A stretch of DNA of 17,103 nucleotides from the NCBI GenBank assembly GCA_030374735.1, contig JASCIV010000542.1:1-17103 (forward strand), in the 5' to 3' direction. A program made the translations under genes and the position numbers. The DNA comes from Gracilaria caudata (lineage: Eukaryota; Rhodophyta; Florideophyceae; Gracilariales; Gracilariaceae). Of this stretch, positions 1-8,046 are shown in pieces. Under the pieces are notes generated by a model, which did not search any database, was not told where the DNA came from, and saw only the letters and a program-made list of their open reading frames with translations. The stretch's first letter is position 1. Each line of letters begins with the position of its first letter.

Positions 1-1
1 G

Positions 2-139
2 TGGGACGCAGGTGATGCACCCGATATACCCGCTATTAGCGGTAATACTCATAACTTCCTCACTAGAGTACTCGAAACGGCTAAGTCGGTAGATAAATCT
101 CTGTCAGGTGTTGGACTTAAGAAACCAAAAGCTCTTTAG
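2..139 (+). CDS. Possible C-terminal end of a protein cut by the window edge
   Basis: Frame 2 is open from the first base of the window to a TAG at 137-139, giving 45 residues with no ATG. It begins WDAGDAPDIPAISG and ends in the basic tail GVGLKKPKAL. The composition (spread of charged, polar and small residues, lysine-rich end) looks more protein-like than its neighbours, but 45 open codons can occur by chance. On the other strand a TATAAAAA sits at 216-223, and an ATG with its start base at 52 opens a frame running off the window, so the coding direction is not certain. No family is recognised. Confidence 0.3.
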   Translation, partial: WDAGDAPDIPAISGNTHNFLTRVLETAKSVDKSLSGVGLKKPKAL

Positions 140-1223
140 TTTAGTGAACTACACAAACTGCTTTACTTCGTACTCTATGGCACCCTTTCACTCTTCAGGT
201 ATTTTGAAGCGGCGGTTTTTATAGCAATTCCAGGACGGCTTTCGATGTTTCTTTGTAAAACTTTGCAAAAAATTAGCTTTAAGAGTTTTGCGAACTTTTT
301 GCGAAGCCTATTCGCATAACTCTGATACATCAAGTGCTAGTCAGTCAGTCATAATTCAACTTGTTTTGCTTTCGTCGGTCAGTCATATACACGCCCCTGG
401 GAAAAATCGAAAACAAATTTGTAGATCTAATCGTTCCGGTTCATTCCATGATGATGCACAAATCACAATCTCTCACGTTACAATATGTAGTCATAGATCC
501 ACGACAAACATTCTGCATGGAGACATTGTGTGTCGCTTTTTCTAGGTCTCTTTCGTTGAAAAAAATTGTCTTAATTTTCCGGTTAATTTGGAAGTCTTGA
601 ACAAATACTCTGTCCAAACGAAAAATGTTATGAAGCAGATTGATCAGATTCAGTTTTTATCTTCTTCTGTCAAAGAAGTCTACAAATTTTGTCGACTTTG
701 TAAACCTGCAAGAAGATATGGCATGCTCTTACATATACACTTGATATCTAATACTAACGAGTTATGGAGTGAGAATTCGCTTATCAAGGGAGCTTTGCGA
801 CTTTTACTTCTAAAGGCTTGCTTTGTGAAGCGCTGATATTATTCCAAACATGACTTTTCTGAGAGGCATGTAATGCCGTCTGCCTCTCAGATATTTTGTC
901 TTGAATTGTATTATGTTCCATAACACCTTGAACTGTTTCCGGTCGTCCTCTTGATTGTTCCGAATCTGATTTGCTTTCTGGAACTCCATTCAGCATACAT
1001 ATCTAACAGGACTTCCCGGTTTTTTCACGATCACGTAGAGATTCAAAAATGAGTGATACGTGTTCTCCAGAGGTTCTGAATCGCCAGCCCTTGTCAGTGT
1101 TAAACATCTTCCAGGCATTTTCTCTCGTTGGAATAGAGGGCAGACGCTGAGAAGAAATTGAAGGCCTGTACGCCTTGTTGCATTCATTTTATCTCTTTCA
1201 ACAACTGCATTGATACACAGAAA
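140..1223. other. Intergenic stretch with no supportable gene
   Basis: All frames are broken into ORFs under about 110 codons. None shows a signal peptide, a known motif or a CTATAAAAG promoter at the usual spacing. The sequence is AT-leaning with short T- and A-runs. I see nothing functional in it. Confidence 0.5.
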
Positions 1224-1354
1224 GCCATCTAGGAGCTCTTTCAGGACCTGGAAAAGCTCTTGGAGTACATGGAAGACGTCTTCCAATACGTGGAATACGT
1301 CTTCCATGTACGAATTCCAGGAGAAACCCTACACGGAAGACATGTCTTCCATGT
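1224..1354. repeat. Degenerate 21-bp tandem repeat with nested palindromes
   Basis: Read on the minus strand, about four 21-bp units lie head to tail from 1307 to 1224; two are very alike (ATGGAAGACGTATTCCACGTA-type) and two are more diverged. Each good unit contains a palindrome: GGAAGACGTCTTCC is perfect at 1271-1284, and a related 16-bp palindrome, GGAAGACATGTCTTCC, lies out of phase at 1335-1350. In addition 1265-1279 and 1297-1311 are perfect 15-bp inverted arms separated by 17 bases. In one minus-strand frame (ATG ending at 1307) the units encode the heptads DVFHVLE, DVFHVLQ, ELFQVLK and ELLDGFL, a coiled-coil-like pattern. The enclosing 105-codon ORF is otherwise unconvincing. Confidence 0.8.
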
Positions 1355-2075
1355 ATTTGACAAGGGCTAACGACTCCTGAATTAAAAAAGTTAAAGCGAA
1401 TGACGAGTTGTGGCTTCGATTCAAAAGACTTTCGTAAACGTGCCGTCTGAAAGTTATTTTTCAAGGCTGTCTTCTTTCGAAAACACAAGACTGCCTGCAT
1501 CGCTTCAGTGACAAGTGTGTGCAATTGCATACCTTAGTCTCTCTTCAACTCAGGTTTGGACGTAAGGTTTTCGTGCGGTGTAAACATGCGTGTGGCTCGG
1601 CGGCAACTTCTTTGTGAGAAGCTTGAAGCTCAGCTTCTCAATCTCTCATACCCATCAAGAATGTCTACGTTCCTTATTGGTACAGAATAATCCTCTTACC
1701 GTCTGATCTCTGCGGAGTCGCAAAACTAATGGCTTGGAGAGCCATGTTCCGTACCAGTATCACTTATCATAGAACTTGGAATTCATTAGCCGAAGGAATC
1801 CTTTTATTTCAGAAAATCCAATTGGTCTGCCCTATATTCTGCCTATCCACTGAACCTCTTGCGGGAAAGACTGAAACGGTAACGAATCCTATCTGCTATC
1901 GTGTCTTGAGATCATGCTTCATAGGAATGAAGCGCAGCTGCTCCTAGACAGGCCCAGACTATGTTCTCCAGTCCAATGGCTCGGTATTTATGTGCTGGTA
2001 AATTGCAACTCATCTCCGTGCTTCTGGCATCTTGCATTCATCGGACTTGCTCCAAAGTGCAAAGTGATATTCATC
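1355..2075. other. Upstream region of the 2076 gene; no clear gene
   Basis: It contains only short ORFs: 34 codons from 1586 and 72 codons from 1729. An ATG at 1914 is in frame with the 2076 gene and would add 54 residues, but it would bury the signal peptide. A small inverted repeat (GAGAAGCT ... AGCTTCTC) lies near 1617-1640. No CTATAAAAG box is visible, so the promoter of the 2076 gene is unidentified. Confidence 0.4.
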
Positions 2076-2930
2076 ATGGTTCAGTTCATGTTGATCGTAT
2101 TCCTGGTCGTGGGGTGGAGTTCAGCGTCTTTCCTTGCGCCTCGACAACATCTTCCGCCCGGTCTGTTAGAATATCTTCTTCAACCTACCGGTCAAGGAGA
2201 CTCCTTTCTCACCAGCCGTTCTAATGATGTGATGCGTACTATTACGAAGGGTGATGACAAACCAACTTGTGATTTATTGCCTGTTGACCGGACAATAGCA
2301 TTGGGAGCCACTTTTGAAGGCACTGAAGTGGAAGCAGGATACATCGATATTCGCAATGATTTCTTCCGCTTCGCACTTGGTTGGGATGAGAGACGTATTG
2401 AGCAATCTCGTGTGCACGCATTGAAACATTTCAAGGCCACTTTTGGCCTGGATGCATCGTCGCTTCAATATGACAGTGCCACAGGTATTTACGGCACCGA
2501 CAGGTTCGGGTACGGTGTGCTCGTGGCTAATCTAACCGTGATCAGAACCGCCGACTCTGATGAGCTGATTCCATGCACGAACACAACTGGAGTTCTCGGC
2601 GGGTGGTTATTGTATGGCGAAAATATTACGTACCCCATGGTTCCTGGCGTACCAGCGTCCGCAACCGTACCTGGGAATTCTGGAGTGTATGTGTTCTACT
2701 TGGTGGCACAGCCCGGGACTCGGACTTTGACTAAGATCGAACTAAGGGCAACCAAACCGTCTGCTTGCGTCCTCAATTCGTGTCCAGTTACAGCTGATGC
2801 GCAGATCATTGACAATATAGATAATATGTACACTGGGAATCTGGACGGGGTCGACACGCAGGAAGAGGTGGCTCCTGGGGTGATTAGGGAATACCACCAC
2901 TGGGTGTTAACGTTTCCGGGTAGGAACTGA
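2076..2930 (+). CDS. Uncharacterised secreted protein, 284 aa
   Basis: This is an uninterrupted ORF. I start it at ATG 2076, not the in-frame ATG 1914, because 2076 puts a textbook signal peptide at the very N-terminus (MVQFMLIVFLVVGW followed by SSASFLA, cleavage probably near residue 18-21). The mature part has only four cysteines (C65, C167, C231, C236), which would allow two disulfides. It has three N-glycosylation sequons (NLT 152, NTT 169, NIT 183) and no further membrane segment. Residues 85-160 mix charged and aromatic patches; 165-225 looks beta-rich (GVLGGWLLYGENITY, SGVYVFYLV). The stop at 2930 is 95 bases from the end of the convergent Cys-rich gene. I recognise no family. An extracellular or cell-wall role is an inference from the signal peptide alone. 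Confidence 0.8.
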   Translation: MVQFMLIVFLVVGWSSASFLAPRQHLPPGLLEYLLQPTGQGDSFLTSRSNDVMRTITKGDDKPTCDLLPVDRTIALGATFEGTEVEAGYIDIRNDFFRFALGWDERRIEQSRVHALKHFKATFGLDASSLQYDSATGIYGTDRFGYGVLVANLTVIRTADSDELIPCTNTTGVLGGWLLYGENITYPMVPGVPASATVPGNSGVYVFYLVAQPGTRTLTKIELRATKPSACVLNSCPVTADAQIIDNIDNMYTGNLDGVDTQEEVAPGVIREYHHWVLTFPGRN

Positions 2931-3025
2931 TGTAATTGGAGGGCGCATTTACTCTGGAACTTGAATTCACTTCTCACTTGAGCATCTCTGCCTAGACTTG
3001 AGACTTTGGGACACATACGTTAAAT

Positions 3026-3660
3026 TCACTGCATACCAAATCTTCGGTAGCACACGCAATCTTCTCTTCTGTAGAGCACTGTTGGAATAAAACGACAGCC
3101 CGTTGGCATATATTTGCCCCATTTCTGGGCAAAACACTCCACGGGTAACTCGAAACTTGGGCCCATGCACCTTGGTTCGTCCAAAGAAGGAATCGGATTG
3201 CAAGCATCTCCGATGTTGAGCACCAGAGAGGGATCGAAGCATCGCCGCTTGAAGGGCTCCTCTCCGACGGTCCGATCACAGATTAGACCATCAACACATG
3301 ACTCGCCATCCTCACATATTTCGCCTATTCCTCTCTTTGGGCGGCACAGTTTTACTCCTTGATCCGATAAATCGAGAGAGCATTGCAAAAGTCAAAAATG
3401 TCAGTGAAGTAAACGCAATGAAACTTAAGAGTTGAAACTGGGCAGAGGCAAAGCATGGTCGCTTCAAACCAACTTCCTGAACTTGAAGTTCTGCAAAAGG
3501 TTGGTCTCCCAGGCACGTCAGACTCCTCCATGCAAACTGTTCCTTGCGGACAGGGCAATTCGGAGCAATCATCATCGATTGATGCAAAGGTGAGCGGAAC
3601 AACTGGTGGTGTCTGCGCTCGTACACAAGTTCCATTCACACAGAAAGAACCGTCCTCACA
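3026..3660 (-). CDS. Cysteine-rich extracellular-type protein, two exons, 5' end unresolved
   Basis: Two minus-strand open segments in different frames share a Cys-rich style and appear to be spliced. The upstream segment (about 3660 down to 3483 or 3474) begins CEDGSFCVNGTC and has seven cysteines. The downstream segment (3357 down to the TGA at 3026) contains GEICEDGESCVDGLIC and ends VCYRRFGMQ, with eleven cysteines. Removing a GT...AG intron (3358-3482, or 3358-3473 with donor GTTGGT) joins them in phase. The motif CEDGxxCVxGxxC occurs once in each part, suggesting internal module duplication. The spacing recalls small disulfide-rich modules of EB or Dickkopf type, but that is a resemblance only. 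No ATG-led signal-peptide exon could be fixed upstream; candidate frames between 3687 and 4116 lack an ATG. It could be a functional multi-exon gene or a pseudogene. Confidence 0.5.
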
Positions 3661-4440
3661 CTTGAAACGGAATTGATACGAAGGTACTAGCAGAGTTGAA
3701 ACGTTGAGAAGATGGTGTGCAAGAAAGGGATACCTCCTTTCCGTGCATTTAGGTCACGAATGTCTGCGATTTTGTCACCAATGCGTTCAGAGGTAATACA
3801 CAGGTGTACGTTTCTCGCATTTGCAGGTCCGATGCGCACTCTGTGCGAGCTCGAGGTTAGGCTTGCAAGATACTGTAGGAGTTTTCTGCCCCCAGGAGCG
3901 AGCTCAATCACTGCTTCGTCGATGGGAGCCATTGGGCTCACTGCGCTCGCAAATGAGCTTCTCTGAGCCGTGCTTGCGAGCACGATCGCAACGAGCGCTT
4001 AACACCCAACCCCATGTGCAGGTTTCGGCTACTGTAATACTCTCTATAAGCTCAGCGACGAGTGCGGCCGAGAGCGCCACCAACAAATCTCGCCGGATCG
4101 TTAAACGTTTATACAAGATTCAATGCCAACCATACCTTCATCTTCCCCGAAAGTCGGGCAGTTTTGCACCATTCGTTAAATCTCTGAACCCCCTAGACCC
4201 TCCGTACTCGCGAATTTGCTCCTTACGCATGAGCTGTAAAAACTTCTCTGAAGGAAACGCAACACGCGTGCTCTCAAGTTAATACGTGATGAGGTTGAAC
4301 CATCAGGTTTAACCATAACCCCATGCTGCATGTGCTCGGCAAGCTTTGTGCACCATGGACTTTTCTGTTGCGCCTTCTTCTGCGCAGACACGTATATCCA
4401 TCGCCAACTTACACACTCTTCTGCCTCCGCGAGTGGCATC
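3661..4440 (-). other. Region upstream of the Cys-rich gene; possible undetected exons
   Basis: It should hold the 5' end of the minus-strand Cys-rich gene. One frame reading down from 4116 has a hydrophobic stretch (LLVALSAALVA) followed by ETCTWGW, as a signal-peptide exon might, but it opens on TTG just after a stop. An 87-codon ATG frame (4439 to 4176) also exists; it contains a GTAAGT donor-like site and lies in the promoter-proximal DNA of the 4675 gene. I cannot connect any of these to the 3660 segment with confidence. Confidence 0.25.
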
Positions 4441-4554
4441 TTGCCGCTGTCAACCGTCTCACTGTAGGCCTGCAGCTAAATTATCCCGGTCCCGTCGCAT
4501 GCCATGCAGCTTCTGGACGCTTCGAAATCTGTATATCTGCGTCTCCCGCACCAC

Positions 4555-4562
4555 TATAAAAG
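4555..4562 (+). promoter_or_regulatory. TATA box of the 4675 gene
   Basis: TATAAAAG within CACTATAAAAGCAG, starting 120 bases upstream of the ATG at 4675. The same CTATAAAAG core at nearly the same distance precedes both copies of the six-cysteine secreted gene, so the element is well supported by recurrence. Confidence 0.75.
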
Positions 4563-4674
4563 CAGCCGTCACCGTTCTTCAACGACCTTCTCATCTCTGG
4601 TGCTCACGACTCGGGAAACTTCCGCCTTTTTACATCTTTATCAGTGCTTCTCAGCTTCAATCACCTCTCCCGAA

Positions 4675-5025
4675 ATGAAGATCATTATCATCGCGCTCGC
4701 TACCGTGCTTTGCACCGTGCTTAGCGCCCCTGTTTCGAGGGAAGTGGTCGTCGACGCATCGACCAGCATCGGCGGCCCTGGCGGCGACGGAGGTGACGCC
4801 TCCGTGATCGGTGCCATCGTTGAGGGCGGCTTTGGCGGCGACGGTATTGTTGGTAGCGATGGCGTTGTAAACTTCGGCATCATTGAGGGCGGCGACGGCA
4901 TCTTGACAGCGACCGTAGGCAATGGTGCGGTGGGAACGGTGATTGGTGATGGTAGTATCACTGGCTCTGTGACTAACACTGCCATTGCCGGTGATGGTGG
5001 CGCTGGTGGTGCCGCTCTCTCTTAA
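4675..5025 (+). CDS. Small glycine-rich secreted protein, 116 aa
   Basis: The ATG at 4675 begins a clear signal peptide (MKIIIIALATVLCTVLSAPV, cleavage likely near residue 18). The mature chain of about 98 residues has no cysteine and is dominated by Gly, Val, Ile, Asp and Ala. GDG or SDG turns recur at residues 37, 55, 61, 73, 91 and 106, separated by hydrophobic segments such as ASVIGAIVEGG and GIVGSDGVVNFGIIEGG. This looks like a repetitive beta-structured extracellular or wall polypeptide. An upstream in-frame ATG at 4504 lies before the TATA box and is rejected. The gene is more GC-rich than its flanks, with GGC and GTC codons frequent. It is monocistronic with its own TATA box. No named family is assigned; structural secreted protein is an inference from composition. 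Confidence 0.8.
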   Translation: MKIIIIALATVLCTVLSAPVSREVVVDASTSIGGPGGDGGDASVIGAIVEGGFGGDGIVGSDGVVNFGIIEGGDGILTATVGNGAVGTVIGDGSITGSVTNTAIAGDGGAGGAALS

Positions 5026-5545
5026 GCGCGCTTTGGGTGCTTGTTGTCTGTTGGTTCTTGGAGATTGTGTGTGTGGAGGAGTGCACCTCTTCGGCTGATG
5101 TCGGCATAGGTGTTTCACTACTCTGCTGGCTTGTTTGATCTGCCTCTTGATAGAAATTCTATTGTAAACTGAAGGCAATCGCTTCATTTGATTGTTTGGT
5201 TGCAGTTTGAAACATTCGCAGCTGTGTGTGAGCAATAACCTTCGCACAAATACAAATCCTAATCGTCTCAAACACTATGCCGTTATCCTTGCTCTGATCC
5301 CCTCTATCTGGGATGTACATAGCGTGAAAAAAAAGCGTAGACAACCTTCATCTGGGTCTCTCCCCTAGATCTGAGGGAAGATGCCCATTCTACCCAGATC
5401 TATCTTCCGCAGCAAACGCTTTACCTTCTGAGGGAGCGAACGCTACGATTGTAGCATGTGCTCATTCATACGGCTCTCACAACACGCAGAGCACAGCTAG
5501 CTGTAGACCGGTGCTCGATAATATAGGTTATAGAGTATTATTATC
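5026..5545. other. 3' flank of the glycine-rich gene, no gene seen
   Basis: No convincing ORF. A 204-codon minus-strand frame overlapping it is the shadow of the glycine-rich gene and lacks any motif. A short inverted pair ATCTGGGT / ACCCAGAT lies near 5349-5398. Nothing else is visible. Confidence 0.5.
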
Positions 5546-5553
5546 TATAAAAG
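5546..5553 (+). promoter_or_regulatory. Orphan TATA box
   Basis: TATAAAAG within ATCTATAAAAGCATAC. It matches the CTATAAAAGCA context of the 4675 gene promoter, but no ATG-led ORF of useful length lies 110-125 bases downstream. The next ATG (5610) gives only ten codons. The expected start-codon zone is occupied by the hairpin at 5619-5693. Confidence 0.45.
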
Positions 5554-5618
5554 CATACAGTGCACACACAATCTCGCATCCAAAAGCAGAGCTGAGTGGC
5601 AATCATCAGATGATGAAT

Positions 5619-5693
5619 GATTCGGTGAGAAACTCTCACTGAGAATTTTGCGGCGCGACAGCGATTGCCGCGCCGCAAGATTCTCACCGAATC
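5619..5693. repeat. Long nested inverted repeat (hairpin)
   Basis: The outer arms 5619-5631 (GATTCGGTGAGAA) and 5681-5693 are perfect 13-bp reverse complements. The inner arms 5643-5657 (GAATTTTGCGGCGCG) and 5669-5683 match at 14 of 15 positions, the exception being a T opposite G, which can pair in RNA; the loop is 11 bases. The right arm is continuous and the left arm carries about 13 extra bases between its two parts. The element could be an inverted-repeat transposon remnant or a structured transcript downstream of the TATA box at 5546. Confidence 0.8.
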
Positions 5694-6586
5694 TACGCTC
5701 CGGTAGAATCCTCGCCGCAGTGCGTGCCATTAATGCTGTTTATGTAGTAAACAAAAAGATGTGTTCTTCTGAGGTGTTCTTTCGCTGCGCTTCGTTCTCG
5801 GGCAGGAGGGAACAGATAATATTTATGTAAGTTTCTTGGCCACCGCCTCTGTTGCGTTCAAACCGTGAAGCACTTGATTCTATTTTGGCTCGGTTAGAGC
5901 TGCATTTTCTTTCTGTAAGACAGGTAGATGCACTTCTTCGTCTCGCACCTCTCAGTAGAAAACGGAAACCGTCGGGAAGAACATGGTTTAAAATCGAAAA
6001 GGTCAAATTCGTTGTTCGTCTTCAGCAGATTTCAGCGAGTAGCGTATGCCGCACAATTAGAACAAAGAAGCCCAGACTTGGGATGGCATGTACCCAAGAG
6101 TACCCCTCGTTCTGTTCAACACGCACACATTCTGCCAAAATTTTTGAAGTTAACGAAGCGTTTCAAATACGGTATTTGAAAGGCTTCTTCAGATCACGCC
6201 GTTTTGAACCGCTTTTGAAACGTCTTCTTTTTGTACCCGATAAAAAAGAAAGCCCTAAACGTAGTCCACGTCTGACATGTTTTACAGCGTGTGCTCCTAG
6301 AACGGACGACAAAAGTTCTACAAGACCTTTGCCACAGAGCATTGACAGCATCTTGCCGCGACGTTTGCCGCAGCCGTCTGGCATGGCGACACCTCGCTGA
6401 CCGATCCGGTTATCGTGTGAAAGGATCGACATTTAATGAGGTGAAAGAGAAAGCAAGTCATTCACTTTTCGAAGCACCGTCGTATAGATCAAATGCTACT
6501 CACTTCATATACTGGGTATTTTTATTTTGCATTTGAGTTGATAATACGTATTATGGGATTAAATTGTGGCGCGTCCTCCATTACCT
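5694..6586. other. Region with no firm gene; long open frame lacking ATG
   Basis: A plus-strand frame is open from 5831 to 6400 (about 190 codons) but has no ATG near its beginning; it is basic (RSRRFEPLLKRLLF and similar) and shows no motif. A GTAAGT splice-donor-like site lies at 5827-5832, directly at the stop of a preceding short frame. The opposite strand has only 60-90 codon frames. The region may be an old gene remnant or chance. Confidence 0.3.
6155..6187. repeat. 33-bp near-perfect palindrome
   Basis: Arms GAAGC-G-TTTCAAATAC and GTATTTGAAA-G-GCTTC are centred on G6171. They are perfect except for one G:G mismatch per arm (6160/6182). The loop is a single base, so it is a DNA dyad or cruciform-type structure more than an RNA hairpin. 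Confidence 0.8.
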
Positions 6587-7498
6587 TCAATTCGAGGCTG
6601 CTTCTACGGGACAAACTTCGGGCGCATACAACTTAAAGTTCGTGTTACAGCTCGCCGCAAAGAAAGCACACGGCGGACAAGTATTGTTACAGACCACCCC
6701 CGTTGCCGGTAAATCACACAGAATCAAGCAAACCGCGATCGGACACGCCGTCGGATCCACCGTCGGCCACTCTCCACAAGTGATGGTCTCCGCACCAAAG
6801 CTGCATTTGGCAGTGTTACCATTCCCTGAACAGAACTCGAGAGAGCAGTCTGGTACTAGTGGCGGTTCGGATGGACATTTTTCTGGAGCATAAAGCTCAA
6901 AGTTCGATTCGCAACTGAGGCTGAGGAACGCACAATCCGGGCATAGGTTGTCACAGATCCTTCCCTTTTCCGGCAAACGACACAGGATTTTACACACTAC
7001 CCTGGGGCACGCATTCTTATCGAGAGCAGGCCATTTTCCACATGTGATCAGTCCTGACACACTCCCGGGAAGAAAGCAGCTCGCTTTACTTCCATTGCGA
7101 CTGCAATACTGAAGAGAGCATCTGGGCGGCAGCGGAAATGGTAACGGGATGGGGGTGAACGTGGGAGTTGGCGGAGCAAAGTATATCTCGTAGTGAGAAG
7201 CACAACTTGCGGAGCGTAGATGACAATCGGAACAAAAACGCTCCCCGTTGTTTGCAATCGGTTGTTCTTCCGGAGGCAGGCATATTTGAATACAAGCAAA
7301 TTCACATTGTTGCGAAGACCGTTCCGTTTTGGAGAACTGACGACATGTGATGGTTGATGAGAGTGAGTCTTCGCTGAAGGTACAAAGGCCGGTAGCTCCA
7401 ATTCGGGAACACAAACCGGCATTGCATTCCTCCAAAGCAATTGTCCTTGAGTAGACAAATGCGCAATTCGCAAGAACAAGTAGAAGAGCAAAGATCAT
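6587..7498 (-). CDS. Secreted protein with three cysteine-rich repeats, 303 aa
   Basis: The ATG at 7498 starts a signal peptide (MIFALLLVLANCAFVYS). Three repeats follow at residues 25-107, 127-208 and 218-296. Repeats 2 and 3 share the spacing C-x4-C-x8-C-x(8,11)-C-x10-C-x4-C-x3-C-x8-C-x3-C-x2-C-x6-C-x11-C, twelve cysteines each. They share ITCGxWP, a CxxxCxLP segment, and NFxLYAPExC at the end. Repeat 1 is diverged, with ten cysteines. A proline-rich linker (residues 109-125) separates repeats 1 and 2. N-glycosylation sequons lie at N135 and N271. The even cysteine number per repeat implies an independently folding disulfide domain. I recognise no named domain with this spacing. A role in the cell surface, matrix or defence is possible but not shown. 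The ORF has no intron. Confidence 0.85.
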   Translation of the reverse strand: MIFALLLVLANCAFVYSRTIALEECNAGLCSRIGATGLCTFSEDSLSSTITCRQFSKTERSSQQCEFACIQICLPPEEQPIANNGERFCSDCHLRSASCASHYEIYFAPPTPTFTPIPLPFPLPPRCSLQYCSRNGSKASCFLPGSVSGLITCGKWPALDKNACPRVVCKILCRLPEKGRICDNLCPDCAFLSLSCESNFELYAPEKCPSEPPLVPDCSLEFCSGNGNTAKCSFGAETITCGEWPTVDPTACPIAVCLILCDLPATGVVCNNTCPPCAFFAASCNTNFKLYAPEVCPVEAASN

Positions 7499-8046
7499 GG
7501 TGAGAGATTCTTTACTGTGGATCCTTGGCTGACTGAAAGTGGTTTGGCTTAAGGCGTGTGCCTCCGAAGGAGAACCAAAGAGGAGGAAGTTTTAAAGACC
7601 TCCGAGGGTTTTCTTATCCGTGGCCGCGACCACGGCAATTGACACCGAGGTCCGCGGCAGCGAAGCGTGGAATGGAAACCGTTATTGGTTCATTGTGGTG
7701 GACAACAATATGCAACAATACTGTGCTCTCCATCAAATCAAGCTCTAAGCTTAGAATTGTTGCACTGATTTTAAACAGAGGTATGGACCTTCATGGAATG
7801 TTCTTGCCTTACTAAGGGTGAGTGGATTCCACAGCTTTGATTTTTCTTTTCCACGATCCGAGAATCAGGCTCGACATTCTTGGGACACTTAATTCCGGGC
7901 GCCCATTGGTCGGGATTCTATTTATGAAATCTGGGGATATGCCTCTCCTTATTCACCGCATCGTTACCAAATGAAGATGAAAGAGGTTAGCACAACATCT
8001 AAAATAGCTCTGTCGCCAAACGGTTTTATTTCACCTCATTGGTTGA
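7499..8046. other. Intergenic region
   Basis: It holds the 5' flank of the minus-strand Cys-repeat gene and the 5' flank of the 8047 open frame. A 28-codon ATG frame at 7971 contains GAG/GTTAGC, which could be a donor for splicing into the 8047 frame, but this is speculative. No other structure is seen. Confidence 0.4.
7590..7597 (-). promoter_or_regulatory. Possible weak TATA-like element for the 7498 gene
   Basis: On the minus strand the bases read CTTTAAAA, 92 bases upstream of the ATG at 7498. The distance is somewhat shorter than for the CTATAAAAG boxes in this window and the match is poorer, so this is a tentative call. Confidence 0.2.

Noticed and set aside
1..224. Minus-strand TATAAAAA at 216-223 with an ATG frame from 52 off the left edge
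   Set aside because: The distance (about 165 bases) differs from the other promoters, the frame is only about 17 codons long in view and has no signal peptide; kept only as an alternative to the plus-strand partial ORF.
1198..1530. 110-codon minus-strand ATG ORF over the 21-bp repeats
   Set aside because: Composition looks random, the repeats are read out of heptad phase, and no promoter or signal is visible.
1914..2075. 54-residue N-terminal extension of the 2076 secreted protein
   Set aside because: It would place the signal peptide inside the protein; the 2076 start gives a canonical secretory N-terminus.
4657..5271. 204-codon minus-strand ORF
   Set aside because: It is antisense to the glycine-rich gene, whose GC-rich repetitive codons keep the opposite frame open; no signal peptide or motif.
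5851..5875. GTTCAAACC resembling a tRNA B box
   Set aside because: The flanking bases do not form a T-arm or acceptor stem, and no A box or anticodon arm is present.
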